The notes under the pieces were generated by a model. The model ran no database searches, was not told the DNA's origin, and saw nothing but the letters and a program-made list of their open reading frames with translations. A stretch of DNA of 64,000 nucleotides, from assembly GCA_008973525.1 (NCBI GenBank), contig WACJ01000119.1, positions 682,001 through 746,000 of the forward strand, read 5' to 3'. How positions within the stretch are numbered: position 1 is the stretch's first letter; each line of letters opens with the position of its first letter. This DNA is from Stenopsyche tienmushanensis. Taxonomy: Eukaryota > Arthropoda > Insecta > Trichoptera > Stenopsychidae. The translations under genes and the position numbers were made by a program. Shown here in pieces: positions 34,295-46,200 of this stretch.

Positions 34295-34890
34295 TTTTCG
34301 AACCCTCAACTGAGCTGCGCTACATTGGTGTCAGAAGTGGGAAATCTGTACTTATACTCACGATGAGGCAAGGAGTGGGAAATCATCAGTAATTTCAAAC
34401 GAACGTGTGCAAAATGACTGCCATGTGATGCTTGACGATCTTTGTGAAGAATTTCTTGACTTTTTTCGAAGTCTTCTTGGCGATATTGTGTCTAAAAAAT
34501 TGGTTATAAAATTACCTGTTTTTCTATTTTCACTAAACTACTTGCGTCCTTCGTATAATTTAATAATTCTATCTACATTATACTATCAACATTTCTTTTT
34601 TATCGTGCTATGCTTTAGGTGGTTCACAGATCCCAAGTCAGCTTTTCTGGACTCTTTCGTGATGGGAAATAATACGTGGTTGTGTCTCTAGATCCCAGTA
34701 TCTAAAAGATCATCCAAAAAGAACTAGCAGTAGATGTCTATGACATTGAAGAAATGTCTCGATCTCGACGACGATTATGTTAAAAAATAGTCAAATATAT
34801 TTTTGAAGTATCCTGTGAATTTCAATTAAATACAAGCATCTTTCGATCCTACATGAATGTTGTAACCTTACTTTCTGGATGACCTTATTA
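34295..34890 (+). pseudogene. Second mariner (family H) copy, with an AT-rich insert
   Basis: Transposase motifs WCQKW, THDEARSG, VMLDDLCEEFLDFFRSLLG and DIVSKKL are followed by about 110 bases of AT-rich sequence (about 34510-34618), then RWFTDPK and FLDSFVMGNNTW. Here the first catalytic Asp (GDETW in the family) is Asn. The right terminus, TAACCTTACTTTCTGGATGA, is at about 34863. It lies in tandem with the preceding copy, same orientation. Confidence 0.7.
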
Positions 34891-35600
34891 TAAGAGTTAA
34901 ACTCTGCAGCAATGAGTAGTTAATCGATGCTTAGCTCAACTGGTTGCGTTATATTTAATTCTCACAAAGTGGGAAGTGCAAGTGCAGTTTAGCTCCAGAA
35001 AGTCCTCATTAGTTTCACAATCGACGATATATCGTATCTTAGCACTCTAAGGGTTAATCTACTAATTTACATGTTTGTAACATGCAATTTAATCGGTGTT
35101 TGGTAGCCCAAAAAAACGTTGAATGCCCATTAGATTTGAATTGACTTGAAATAATAACGTTGAATCTGGCTTGTCCATTTTTTCCGACAATTCGAAAAGC
35201 TTTTATTGGCCGCTGACGAACAAATAAATCGAGTTATTGATGGAATATCCGACATAAATAGGGGCTGCTACTAAATTTGATGCACATGTGCTGTTCTGGA
35301 GCTGCTTTAATTTCCGCCGGAGTAATTGCTTCCATCGAAATGAACCCTATCGCTCCCGATAGAGCCTTCAGGAGCGTTTGTCGCTATCAATATAGTTATT
35401 GGGTCAACCGTTTTTTTCTTTTGTACCCCCCATCGGGAAAATTAATCCGCAACAAAGAGTTTTTCACATTTACGTTAATGGAAAACGCCAACCATTGTGC
35501 ATATCGATGAGGCTCGTTCAATGCTATTTAATTAATTTTCAGGAATTTTCCTGGAAAATTAATTAACTAAATTTGCAACGGGTTGCAAGCGCATCTTATT
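34891..35600. other. Unassigned; one TTAACCC-type end
   Basis: On the minus strand at about 35056, TTAACCCTTAGAGTG is followed by ACGATATATCGTCG, resembling the 18.75-kb motif beside TTAA. No second end seen. Confidence 0.4.
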
Positions 35601-35602
35601 AG

Positions 35603-35850
35603 ATGTATCGATAAGTCCTTGTCGATTTTGATAGACGTCATCGTCCTTTTTTACACTGAATTGTGACTGGGGACTAAAAATGGGTTGTTTATGACAACAT
35701 AACTGGCTTCGCTGAGACAAAACCATTTTCGACCCCAAAGCCTGGATTGATAACCCGCAAGATTAATTTGTGCGTTTGGTGGGATATTTAAAGGATTGTT
35801 GATTATGAATTTATGAAACTTGGTGAAACGAACAACGAAGACTTTTCGAT
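35603..35850 (+). pseudogene. Mariner (family J) 5' end
   Basis: AGATGTATCGATAAGTCCTT is followed by GAATTGTGACTGGGGA and CCGCAAGATT, matching 41268-41510. It stops after ATGAATTTATGAAACTTGG. No catalytic region retained. Confidence 0.65.
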
Positions 35851-37724
35851 TTTAAGATAGTTTTTCGCGGAATAGCTGTATAATTGCGCGTTTTTTCCTC
35901 CGGCAAAACATCTATGTTGTTCAGGAATTCTTCGATTTCGAAGAAAATCTGGTTTAAGCACGTTTGAAATCGCGCACGCCATCTTAATGTATTGGCATTT
36001 TAAAAATACCAAGAAACCATGCAAATCATTCAGGTCCATTGTTGAAGCGTTTATTTTGAGAAGCACTGGTTTATATTTATTGGCGATGCGCGTATTAGAG
36101 TAAAAGCATTTTGATTGCTCCCAATTAAATTGATCATACGTAGATCGTAAATTATACCCGAGTTCATTAGGATAAAAAGGAAAAATATTGAAAGGTTAAT
36201 ACGAAATGTGGTCCCTATTAATACTCAATAGAGGCGTATTATATCATTGAATGAAAATATTATTATTTATGAGGTCTTCTCTTTTTTATCGGCGCTCCCG
36301 TAACCTATTAGCCTCTTCGGATGTATGATGTATTGGATGTTAGGTTTTCGTTAAAAGGCATTAATGCGAACAGAATGAATGCGAGGTCTAAAAATAATTT
36401 TTATTTAATATCGATTTCTAGATGTGTGTTATAGTCAAAACCCGTGTTTAGTTAGAACGCGTTGAAACTAGTTTATAGTGGAGGAGAGGAAAGATGCGCG
36501 CGCAATACGGTGGTTGAGTTTCGCTCACGGAAGAGAGGGAGGCAGTCGGTCTTCGAGGCGAGTTTAAGATTTCCCGACAAATTATTTATTTCCGTCGCTG
36601 CAGATGAACACTTATAAACTATAACACTTTGATATGGTTCGTAATTATATTACGGAGGAATACAAAAATTCTGAAGCCCGTATCTATTATATTTCATATC
36701 GATATTCCCATTATTAGAGTCGAGGTGTAGTAAATACATCACCGGTAGGGAAAGCTTAATATAAAAATTTTAAAAACGTATATGTACTGTATATATATAT
36801 ATATATACATAGAGACACTCAATGCCCCTAGGCGTCGCCTAAGCTCGTCAATTAGTAGTTACGCCACTGTTTTCAAGCGTCAAGCGATTTCGGCGGGAAT
36901 GTCTCGATTTAGTAGCCTTCATCGTGTTGGTGAGGTGTACCATTTCTGTTAGAGTAATCCCATTTTGCCGCATATAATCATTGGTTATAATATGTGACCG
37001 AGCTGCTCATTAGGTATATTAAAATCTCGAGACGTTTTGGTAAATTTACGATGTGTCTTGTAAGATATTGAATTATGGTCGCAGTGGAGACTCGCTTGAA
37101 TGCCAACTCTGCATTTTACAAGCGAATATAACTCCACTGTAAAAAGCCCAAGATGCGAACTTTATTGCAATTTGGCAGATTCGACTTACATGCTTTTCTC
37201 AGATTGATTTATGAATGTTTGTTCCTTTTATACCGCGTCATTTTTCATCTTTCCAACATCCAAACGGTATACATCCTGGTGCAAATGTGGAAATATCTCG
37301 TTCGTTGTAAATTCTTTTCTTCTTCGAATCACATATTCCGGTTGAGCGTTTGCTCTTTGATCTCTTGCTCATCCGCTGGATTCGTTCATCACTCGCATTA
37401 TTCTGTTGCGTATTTGGGTATTCAAATTCGGAGCCACCCTTTCGGCACCGAAAACGCCACGTCCTTCGTATAAAGTCTCGTGTTTAACGATGTCAGCTAC
37501 GCCTTTTATCTCTTAAACCCACATTAATGTGGTTCAGCTAATATGTTAATGGTCCGCAGCGTATGGACACCATAAATGGAGTCTCGCTCTGCCGGCGCTC
37601 TTGTGTGATGATGGCTTCGCTTTTTAATATATCTTCAAACAATCTGCTCTCATAATCGATATTTGGCTTCATATGAGTGTTTGAAGTGAAACTTCAATGG
37701 GCGCGTTAAGGTAAATTGGCTTGA
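35851..37724. other. Unassigned; includes an (AT)n microsatellite
   Basis: The dinucleotide run is at about 36787-36808. GAGAGGAAAGATGCGCGCGC near 36485 is shared with about 50015. ORF 37153-37473 has no recognisable domain. Confidence 0.45.
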
Positions 37725-37945
37725 ACGTCACGTAAAGTGAAACGCCAACTGATAGAAGGAAAATCGTTTGTAGTGTGTCCATCGCATATATCATAGAAGC
37801 GCTACGCGCTGTCTCTACTGTATGTGTGCGTCCATATGCAGCATAAAGCACCCACTACACCAGTAACGCGCCTATTTTATTATATATTACACAACAGACA
37901 GCTTCATCTTTTAGCTAACAACCAAAGCCATTGCTCACAAAAACA
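37725..37945 (+). repeat. Repeat B, copy 3
   Basis: Starts GAACGTCACGTAAAGTGAAA and ends around TTTTAGCTAACAACC, co-linear with the 32.0-kb copy. Confidence 0.6.
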
Positions 37946-37982
37946 ACAAATATTATATTATCCAGTCACATTATATATTACA

Positions 37983-38070
37983 CGAAGCTTGTATATCAAT
38001 AAATGAACCTTAACACCGTTGATAGCACACAATATTCGTTCATTACTTTGCGTAAGCATAAAAAATACAC
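37983..38070 (+). repeat. Repeat C fragment, copy 3
   Basis: CGAAGCTTGTATATCAATAA, AATGAACCTTAACACC, GATAGCACACAATATTCGTT and CTTTGCGTAAGCATA match the 62.7-kb copy closely. It sits directly after a B repeat. Confidence 0.6.
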
Positions 38071-39036
38071 ATGTGTGTCTTCACTTTTAGTAACGAAATA
38101 TTTAGAAAATATATTTTTATGGAGTTGATGAAATTGGAGTCGGTTATAAGATTAACTTTAATCGGTCAAAATCCAAGTTGTGCACAACCGCGTCAAGCTT
38201 GTCAGGAGAGAGATATTATTTTCAATGGGGATGGAAAATTTATATTTAAACTTTTCGGGACATAAATATAGTCGGAACAAAAAGTTGGAGCAAGTTAGAT
38301 TGGAGTGTTGAAAATATTAATGTTTTTAAAGTTTGAATAAATTATTATACAGTTTCGACAATTTACGCGTGCCTCAATTGGCACTGAAGAAGCATCCGGA
38401 AAATTGGGGATGATTAATCGGATCCGCGATGAGTGATCACCAGGTAATTGGAACGAAAGACGATTTGTTGGAAGTCGGCGACCGACGAAAAAAATAGTCT
38501 GGAAGAATTTTTCTAGTACCCAAACGTGCTATTTTTTTTGTCTACACACAGTTGGCCATAAATCATTACGCTTTGGTTTTTCACTTTTGACGAGAGATTG
38601 GAAATTCGAAGGAGCCTTTATTATCGTTATAGTTGTTTCATTGACGTTGATTTATTGTAGTACGCATTAGGTCAACTTTCATATCGTTTGTATCTTTGAG
38701 GATAGCATAATGCATGAAACCTTTGCTTAGTTGGGTGCTACTTGTTGCAATATCTCTAGTAATTGTTTGAAGATCAACCTTGATTAAGGACTGTGGTTAT
38801 TCCGACTGTAGCTACAAAGCGGAATATATAATAATTCTACGAGAGACATTTGAATTATTGCAATTTAATTTCATTTGTCGTCGAATCCTAATGAGGAATT
38901 TAAGATGTTCTAGTAATTTTACATGATTATTTATTCATCAAACTTATAACGTATATATTGATACATTACTCATTAAGTTCATAGTATTTTTTACTTTAAA
39001 CTTTTTTGTCTTCATTTTGCGTTTTTAATCACTTTA
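38071..39036. other. Unassigned sequence
   Basis: Nothing recognised. Confidence 0.45.
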
Positions 39037-39066
39037 GGAGAATTTAGCCGGTTGTTGTCCACTCAG

Positions 39067-39270
39067 CTAAATGTCCCGCATGAAAAAATATTTTTTATTG
39101 CGCTGAAACAGCTTCAAACAGCGCTCCGAATTGTGGACGCGTTGTTGTTTTTGATCGAATGTGAGCAAATTCGGTGCCCACTTCGAACAGAGCTTTTGCA
39201 TGGACAAATGTTCATTAAACTCGTACAGAAAAAAACTTCGTTTTGTCAATTTTTCTATGTGAAATTTCAA
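39067..39270 (-). pseudogene. Mariner (family I) transposase fragment
   Basis: A 67-codon frame reads FNEHLSMQKLCSKWAPNLL, TFDQKQQRVHNSERCL and LFQRNKKYFFMRD. This is the stretch between the DNA-binding and catalytic domains of mariner transposase, ending just before the first catalytic motif. Terminal repeats are absent. Confidence 0.8.
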
Positions 39271-39464
39271 GATTTTACAATAGTTATATTGATATATTTA
39301 CATCGAACAACTTGTAAACCTTAAATACGCGTTCACATTTGATGGTACAACATGTGTACCATGCTAATGTATCATGATTCGTTAACTATTGGTGATTTTA
39401 TGGCACAGTCCATGTATCATTATTTTTGAAGTAAAATCTCTATAGGCGCAGTGTGACAAAATAA
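39271..39464. other. Unassigned AT-rich sequence
   Basis: Nothing recognised beyond ATGTATCAT-type direct repeats near 39360-39420. Confidence 0.4.
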
Positions 39465-39805
39465 CTTGAACGTCACGAAAAGTGAAAGCCCAATCTGCAG
39501 TTGGTTGGAAAGAGAGGGAGAATAGTTTGTATTCCTCTCGTCTCCGTCGTATACATCATAGACATGCTACACGCATGCGCCGCGCCGCTTTTTAATGTGT
39601 GTGTCTCTATACATATTAATGGACGAGGGTGAACTGGCGTCGAATATAAAAATCTGGCCACGGTGAGGACGTCCTCCCGCAGTCAAGGCTATCCGACGAT
39701 TCATTACCCTAAATGTCCATGCCAAAGTAATATTAAATAACCAATAGACCAGTAACTATCTATTTTATTATATATTACACAAACACATTCTTTTAACAAA
39801 TAGAT
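39465..39805 (+). repeat. Repeat B, copy 4, holding a scrap of LTR A
   Basis: Outer parts follow repeat B: GAACGTCACGAAAAGTGAAA at the start and CTATTTTATTATATATTACA at about 39756. Between them, about 39655-39705 matches minus-oriented LTR A: GAGGACGTCCTCCCGCAGTC and AAGGCTATCCGACGA. Confidence 0.55.
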
Positions 39806-40942
39806 CTATCAATAAGCTTTTGTATTTTGAATGCACTCTCATCTACAATCATGAATCGAAGCATCTGTTTGAAGAATAAACATACGCATACACTTTTCAG
39901 CTGAAGATTGAATTATGAACTTTATTCAGGTCGTCAATTGAGGATATTTTCATTCCATATACTGCCATTTACACTTAGATTCGCATTGATTAATCTTCAT
40001 TTTGAGCTGCTAAAGCATCTTCCCTATAGTTTTGATCTTGCTTTATATTGACCTTTCAGTTCTTTGGTTACCTAAAACAGTTGTTTAAGGACGAATGTAT
40101 ATATCTTTAATGTAAAAGTGAAGACAGCGGTAAATTCATGGTTCAGGGTTCAACCTAAAACAATTTTTAAATGCGCGGTCCCTACCTCGACGTTATAGAA
40201 AAATAAATCCACAGCTTGAGTGTTGATAAATTTTGACCCATATATACTACGTGCTTGCTTATATTAGGGCTTGCTTATATTAGGGGCTTATAAAATAAAC
40301 CCGAGAAACAGTACTATAAAAAAAAAACTTACGACGATGTTCTCTTCACGGTGTCCAGAGACAGACTGATCACAAATAACGCATGCAAAAAAATGGATTA
40401 GTTTCCGGTACCCCTAATACTTATTTCAATGTTAATAGGAAGATATAGAGGATCTCGGGTTGGAGTCTCTTGTAGATTTGAGTTTTGTCATCCCCTCGCT
40501 ATAATAAGACTTCCCTCCGTACTAAATCCCCCCCAGAGTCCTTTGCTTCCGCAAATGGCAGCTATCCAAATGGAACCCCCGCGAACTGCCGAAGTGGAAC
40601 ACTAAATAAAACAACATTTTACTATATTTTCCCGTACGACATCTTCGAAAGTTGTTTACACGCAAACACACGAAGTGAAGTGTAACGACCCTAAGCGGCA
40701 AAACGACCGTGCGAAACAAGTCACGTCTCACAAATTGCAACATTGACGAGCGAACCGAAATCTTCTACGCTTAACTGTTCGGCATCCTTGCGACACGGCG
40801 AATGTGTAATTATTTCTGGAATCGTTGGAGACATCCGTCGTGCGTTCCCAGCGCTCATAACTGGCGCCGCATTATTTCGATCTCATTTTCCAGTACTTTC
40901 ACGTATGCGCGGCAGCCTCCTTCCGGTCTGCGATCGACTAAC
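39806..40942. other. Unassigned sequence
   Basis: Contains CCCTACCTCGACGTTATAGA at about 40180, resembling the pogo-like end of 85-109. Overlapping ORFs at 40485-40743 lack motifs. Confidence 0.4.
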
Positions 40943-41049
40943 CTGTCGGCCGGAAGTTGGACTCCTCCCCATCCCTGAGCGCCCGTCTCCGCCGGAGCCC
41001 TCGGCAGATTTCCACCTGCCGGTCCTCCAGGTGAAATGTAACGGCCGAC
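40943..41049 (-). CDS. Candidate internal exon, strand uncertain
   Basis: On the minus strand, the acceptor TTATTTTATATTCCAG precedes a 107-base open segment and a donor (CCGACAG then GTTAGT). One frame reads VTFHLEDRQVEICRGLRRRR then ALRDGEESNFRPT, charged and helix-like. The plus strand also offers a splice-bounded frame here, ending CTCCAG before GTGAAA at 41031 and preceded by TCTCATTTTCCAG, but its product is very proline-rich. Sitting in a GC-rich island, either could be chance. Product unknown. Confidence 0.3.
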
Positions 41050-41204
41050 CTGGAATATAAAATAATTGTCTATTGTGGGCGTATGATCATGTATATTAAA
41101 CGAGGCGAAACTCGGCATCGATCCAGGTCGTTGTGGTCCAAGATTATTTATTTAATTTAAGTTGAATTAAACGCTCTATCATTTAAATCCAGGAATTTGT
41201 AACA
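41050..41204. other. Unassigned sequence
   Basis: Nothing recognised. Confidence 0.4.
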
Positions 41205-41720
41205 TACGAGGGTCATCTAGAAAGTAAGGTTGTATTTCATTGAAATTTACAGGATACCTCGTAGATATTAGGTGTATCGATAAGTCCTTGCCGATGACCA
41301 AAAGTTCGTCCCTTTTTGCACCGAATTGTGACTGGGGATAATAAAAACTGGTTGCTTATTACAACATAAGTCGTAAACGTCAATGGCTTTCGTTGAGACA
41401 AAAATCATTTCCGACTCCGATGCCTGAATTGACGACCCGCAAGATTCGCAAGAAGGCATTTTATGAGATATTCGAAGAATTATTCATTTTCAATTTATGA
41501 AACTTGGCTGAATAATAGCTGCAGATGTGTATTGTTAGCAATTGGAAAAGGTGAACAAAAAATTGAGAATCAAACACTGAGAATTAATCACTTTAATGAT
41601 TCTGCAAGACAACAATACATGACCCCATAAGGCGAAGAAGGCGACTGAAACAATCAGGATATTCAAACGAGAAGAACTTTCACACCCTCCATATTCACCA
41701 CCGCGAAGCCACCGTTGAGA
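41205..41720 (+). pseudogene. Mariner J copy next to a mariner H end
   Basis: 41205-41265 is a family H terminus (ACGAGGGTCATCTAGAAAG then TTACAGGATAC). A TA then precedes the J terminus TTAGGTGTATCGATAAGTCC (41268). Inside J, about 41535-41600 encodes AADVYC, stop, QLEKVNKKLRIK, then ILQDN near 41600 (second catalytic Asp) and ETIRIFKREELSHPPYSP. The region between the 5' end and these motifs is deleted. The right terminus is missing. Confidence 0.75.
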
Positions 41721-41934
41721 GCATCTCGGCGCGATGCATGATCGATTGAAATCAATCGCGACGCAATCCGTAACAATGGTCCCGACCCACGATTCAGCTG
41801 CGATGAACGACGGAACACTTATGATTTAATTCTTTCGGTGGTTGAAATGAGGCAGGCGCTGCAATTGATCTGTAACGTTTGAGGCAGGGGCGCTCTCGGG
41901 GCAGAGTCCCCGGGCGGCTCTCCGCCTCCACGTG
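41721..41934. other. Unassigned, partly shared with 11.9 kb
   Basis: GAGAGCATCTCGGCGCGAT and GCAATCCGTAACAA resemble 11895-11960. GC-rich towards LTR A. Confidence 0.4.
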
Positions 41935-42405
41935 CTCGTCGGGATGGCCGCGCTACCGCACGGGTCCGTTCTGCTATCGGGCTGTGTTGTACTGGACGAA
42001 TGGATGGGAACACGAAGGGCGTTGAACAGAAAGACTCTCTTCACAGGATAACTATTTATTCCCCAGCACAGGTAGAGAGAGAGAGGTCTGACTGCAGGAG
42101 GGACGACCTCCCGCAGCCAAGGCCAACGGACGACTCCCGCTTCCTGCGCGTCACTTGTCACTGGTTCTTCTACTATGGGTTGATTAAATACATTTGTTGT
42201 GCCGATTGTTCTACATTTTATTGATCTGTAGCGTGGGCGATATATCATCCACGCATAGTAGCGGCATCTTCCATTTCTCTTCAGGTGCAATGTGCTATTT
42301 TAGCAGCGCCACCTCTTGTGGCCCTGCGGAGTCATTGCACCTGCTTACCGACCGATCGCTTCTTGCGCGTGCACCGTTGCCGGTTGGGCAGTGATACGCT
42401 ATAGG
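41935..42405. mobile_element. LTR-like repeat A, copy 6, two halves in opposite orientation
   Basis: The minus part 41935-42160 covers the 3' two-thirds: ACGGGTCCGTTCTGC, GGAAC, AACTATTTATTC and CTCCCGCAGCCAAGGCC, up to CCTGCGCGTCACT. The plus part 42227-42405 covers the 5' third, starting TGTAGCGTGGGCGATATATC and running through GTGCAATGTGCTATTTT to GTTGCCGGTTGGGCAGTGAT. The two meet at the same internal point (GTGA-CGC), with 66 unrelated bases between. This fits inversion of one part of a single copy better than two insertions. Confidence 0.65.
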
Positions 42406-43793
42406 AGACTTGACTGTATTATCACTTAATCCAATTATTTGCATGGAATTCAGGACGCTTTTATATCAGCAAAATCTCTCGTTATTTTTTTAAGCTATGC
42501 GCACCAAGAGTCAAATTTGAATTTAAATATGTTTAAATTGGACTTATCTTCCAATCTACAACGTTAATGTGAGTAGCAATTTGCATAAAAAGGTTTTTTT
42601 TGCCATCGAGCAAAGATAAATGTCATTATAATAGTTGTCGGGGGCTCGAGAGGGTCGAATAAGGTCTGATAACTCTCGCATAGCTCAGGGATTATTCCGT
42701 GCATCCCCTGTTGGAATATAAATTTAATATTTTTTTTCGGCTTTACATACGTCTGTTTCGGGAGGTGATTTACGCCATTATCAAGGCACAGAAGAGCATT
42801 TTTCATTTTCCAGCCACAATGTGTCATATTAATCATTGAATTTTATTTTACGCGCAAGTGAACCTCGTCACTTGGCTTTTATTGCGCCTATTAAATACGC
42901 ACCCTTAAAAGCATATCGGGCTACTGCCCGACAGTTATTTAATATTTTGCTTGTGGAAAATTTGGTTTTATACAGACTATTCGTCGAGTTTCTTTAAGTT
43001 TCATTAAGCTTTGTTAAACTGCTGTTTGCTAATGTCTTTGATCTGGAGAACAAAAAGCGATTCATTCACACACGAAGTCCAAGAAAAACCACATATCATT
43101 GAGTGGTTTAAAATGGAGCTTCATCAAGCATTTGGTTTCGCGGTTAACACAAATAGAAGGAACGAGCTCCCGATTTAATTCAGCCTATTTAAACCCTCAG
43201 CAATGGAAGGTTTTAGCCTCACATTAAAAATAGCGGCACATTTATTATTTTTGTATTTGATTGTCTTTTGCAAAGATTCCTGTATTACAGACTCGAATGC
43301 AAAAATACGGTCCAGTAACTCAAATCCCCATTAAATTTCTCAATATGCTATTCCGGAAATTAACCGGTCGGGTCCCGCATTTAAATCCGTCGCGGAATTC
43401 AATAAATATAAGAGCATGTGTGCTTTCGCAAATTGGGTAGGAGTCACTCAGCTCACCTGTATGTTTCTATCCATGGGGGCTGGGGGTGGGTACTAATGGC
43501 CGCCCTTTTACCTTTAAGCCGTTGCGTGAATTGCTCTCCCGGGGTCTGATTTAAATATGCCATTCATCTTGCGAAGATTTTCATGTCCATGCCCCTAACC
43601 GGCTTAGCATAATGCGGCCAGTTCAACTATCTATTTATCTACTCTTTCGACGGACCGCGATCCAATAATGTATGCTTTTGCGGTCTCCCGTTTCGGATTT
43701 TCCCGCGATTCCTACGTACCCCGACCCGAATCAAAGATCCCAGAGCTGTATGTAAGGCCTAATGAAAGAAAAACCATCATAAATATTCATATA
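42406..43793. other. Unassigned sequence
   Basis: Nothing recognised. A 90-codon minus ORF at 42564-42836 has no domain. Confidence 0.45.
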
Positions 43794-44294
43794 CAGGGTG
43801 CGTTCCAAAAGTAATGCGTCTAAATTTATAAAAAATAATGTATTCCACATATTAGATGTATCTGTTACGTGGATGATTTACCATCCCCACGTAGTAGCGC
43901 TGTTAATCTGAGCAGCGCCATCTCTTGTGGCCCTACGGAGACATTGCACCTGCATACCGACCGATGGCTTCTTGCACGTGCATTGTTGTCGGTTGGATAG
44001 TGACGCGCAGGAGGCGAGAAGCGGGGGAGCCGTCGGTTAGCCTTGGCTGCGGGATGTTGTCCTTCCTGCCGCCAGATCTCTCTCTCTCTCTTTCGTGTGG
44101 AATAAATAATTATTTATAGAAGAGTTATAGATTATCTATAGAAATAGTTATTTATAAAAAACAATATTCACGGGTACACATCCCTTGATTTTTCTGGAAC
44201 TCAGATGCGACTAAAATCGGGCGCGTTTCAAAGCTTACAATTAGAACGTGTTGCGTCTAAAAAAAATTGAACGCATTACTTTTGGAACGCATCG
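43794..44294. mobile_element. Mariner/Tc1 remnant with both ends, containing LTR A copy 7
   Basis: The left end is TA then CAGGGTGCGTTCCAAAAGTA (43794 on). The right end, ACGCATTACTTTTGGAACGC at 44271-44290, is its inverse. The native interior is short and non-coding. Most of the middle is an LTR A fragment. Confidence 0.7.
43863..44130 (+). mobile_element. LTR-like repeat A, copy 7 (5' end preserved)
   Basis: Begins TGTTACGTGGATGATTTACC, the clearest 5' terminus of the family, with the LTR-typical TG start. It continues through GTAGTAGCGCTGTTAATCTG, the decayed hairpin and GTTGTCGGTTGGAT to GGAATAAATAATTATTT, where it breaks off. The tail after the polyadenylation-type signal is missing. 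Confidence 0.65.
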
Positions 44295-44809
44295 ATTTTA
44301 AACACAAGGCACGTTGATAATAGACATTTAAGAAATCATTGAATCTAGCAGCCATGTGCAGCATTTACGCCGGCCATGCAAGTAAACGATAGATGATAAA
44401 ATATTCATTAACACCTAAGAATAAAAAACAATGCACGATATTCTTCAAAATTGGCAATTGATCTGTTTCAGACTTCAAAACATCAAAAATTAATTCTTCT
44501 TTTTAAGAGGAGGCAATTTTATTTTCAGGTCCTAGGGCCTTTGAAGGTATTAATGAATTCAATTTGCCTTTAATTGGAAAATCAAATAAGAAGGGTTGGA
44601 CGACTGTGGTTATATTCAAAGACAGGCTTAAAATTTATTTTGGCACTGATGTAAAATATCATACTTTTGATATTAAGTGAATATTACTCAATCAAAACAA
44701 AGAGTACGCCAGTCACTTATTTGGTGAAAATCACTTATTTGAGTCAAAAAGATTTTGTCGAAAACCGCACGTCAAGGAATCGAGTTATAAGAGAGATTTC
44801 ATCCAATTA
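44295..44809. other. Unassigned AT-rich sequence
   Basis: Nothing recognised. Confidence 0.45.
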
Positions 44810-45145
44810 ACCCTTTGAATAGTGAGCTAATTTAAATTGCCATAAACTTAGATGCTATATTTGCTTGTCCGTTACTCATCGTCGTATAAATCCACTTATC
44901 TGTCATGACCGGCGCAGCGTGTATGAAACTTGTATTTAAATAAATAAACACTGTCGATAGCAAATAATATTCGGTCATTTTTTTGTATTATATCATTTAC
45001 ATAGTCGATACATTTGGGTTAACGATCTATACAATCGTACGATGTACGCAAGATACTCTCTCCGTCTCTGTTTCTCTCCAGACTCAACGTGCAAGACACT
45101 CTTTGTCTCTGTCTGTCTCCGAGCTCAATATTTAAGAATGCTCTT
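44810..45145 (+). repeat. Repeat C, subfamily 2, copy 2
   Basis: Starts TTAACCCTTTGAATAGTGAG (compare 4055, TTAACCCCTTTTGATTAGTG) and continues into GCGCAGCGTGTATGAAACTT, AATAAATAAACACTG, GGTCATTTTTTTG, ATCTATACAATCGTACGATG and repeated TCTGTTTCTCTCC blocks. Co-linear with 18890-19195. The TTAA-CCCTTT start recalls TTAA-targeting elements, but no inverse end was found. Confidence 0.55.
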
Positions 45146-46109
45146 TATGAATCATTATTATAATAATGTAAGACGACATAACGTTCCAATCGATCAAAGA
45201 AGATACATAATTTGTCCTATTTATTTCGTATTCATATTTATAATATTGAATGATCTTATTGAAGAGTAAGACTGCAAAAATTAACATCGGTGACCGACAG
45301 GGGGTGCAAAATAACCCCATACAAAATTTTCGACGCTAATTTAAGGTTGCAGGTGCTCTTAGTATTTTCGGAGTCAATTATTTAGCCTTTCCGGAGACGC
45401 AAAGTCCTATTCTCATCTAATGAAGCTCCTCACGCGCACATTACGCGGCCTTTCAACGTGACGGGGGATATAAATCTAGGATACATAATATCTTCTCGCG
45501 CCTTATGTAAATTCGTCTTAATATGTCTCCGCCTATTATATTGCGGGCAATTAGGCCAACCTTCCTACTTTTGAAGCCTTTGTGCCTCGCCGGTCTGTCT
45601 TCGTATCTCCAAACTCCAGGGGGTCGGTTGCGATACCTGCCCTTATCGGGAGGCCCGCCACCCACCACCGTGTTTATTCCCTCTTAATACTCTTGAGGGT
45701 ATCGCTAAACTGGGCCTCTTAAATGTGGGCTTTCCGTGGCGAATTCCCAGCTCCGGCTCGATCATTATGTGAAAACTGCTGAATTATCCTCAATTGTAAC
45801 GGGTCGAGTGTGTATGTGCTCAAACACGCTTTAGACACGTACCAACCCATACCTGCGACGGCCTTAACGATTTCCGGAAAAATGGAGATAATAGCAGATG
45901 TTTTGTAAATTTTCAGCACCAATTTCATTATGACAAGCTTTGCCTGTTTGTCACACGGGCGGAAATATCCGGCCTTCCCCGAATAACTCTCAACGAACGG
46001 CGTCATCACTAGTGACATAATTTTAATTATCATCCCACTTTAATAGTAAATAACATTTTGAGAGTTAATAAATATTAAAATTTTCAGTCGTCTTCGGAAT
46101 ATCTCACAG
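45146..46109. other. Unassigned, with a GC-richer patch
   Basis: Minus ORFs 45453-45668 and 45719-46033 have no motif and no convincing splice pair. Confidence 0.4.
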
Positions 46110-46200
46110 TCCCTCGTGCCATATTAGATTCAGGGCCGAGTGGCAGTAGACGCGTCGAAAGACTTCGTTTACGCTGGGATGGAAAGGAAAACATAGATGC
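46110..46200 (+). repeat. Repeat F fragment
   Basis: GTGCCATATTAGATTCAGGG, CCGAGTGGCAGTAGA and CGTCGAAAGACTTCGT match 61255-61310. Confidence 0.5.

Noticed and set aside
41826..42290. 154-codon minus ORF as a gene
   Set aside because: It runs through both halves of a rearranged LTR A copy.
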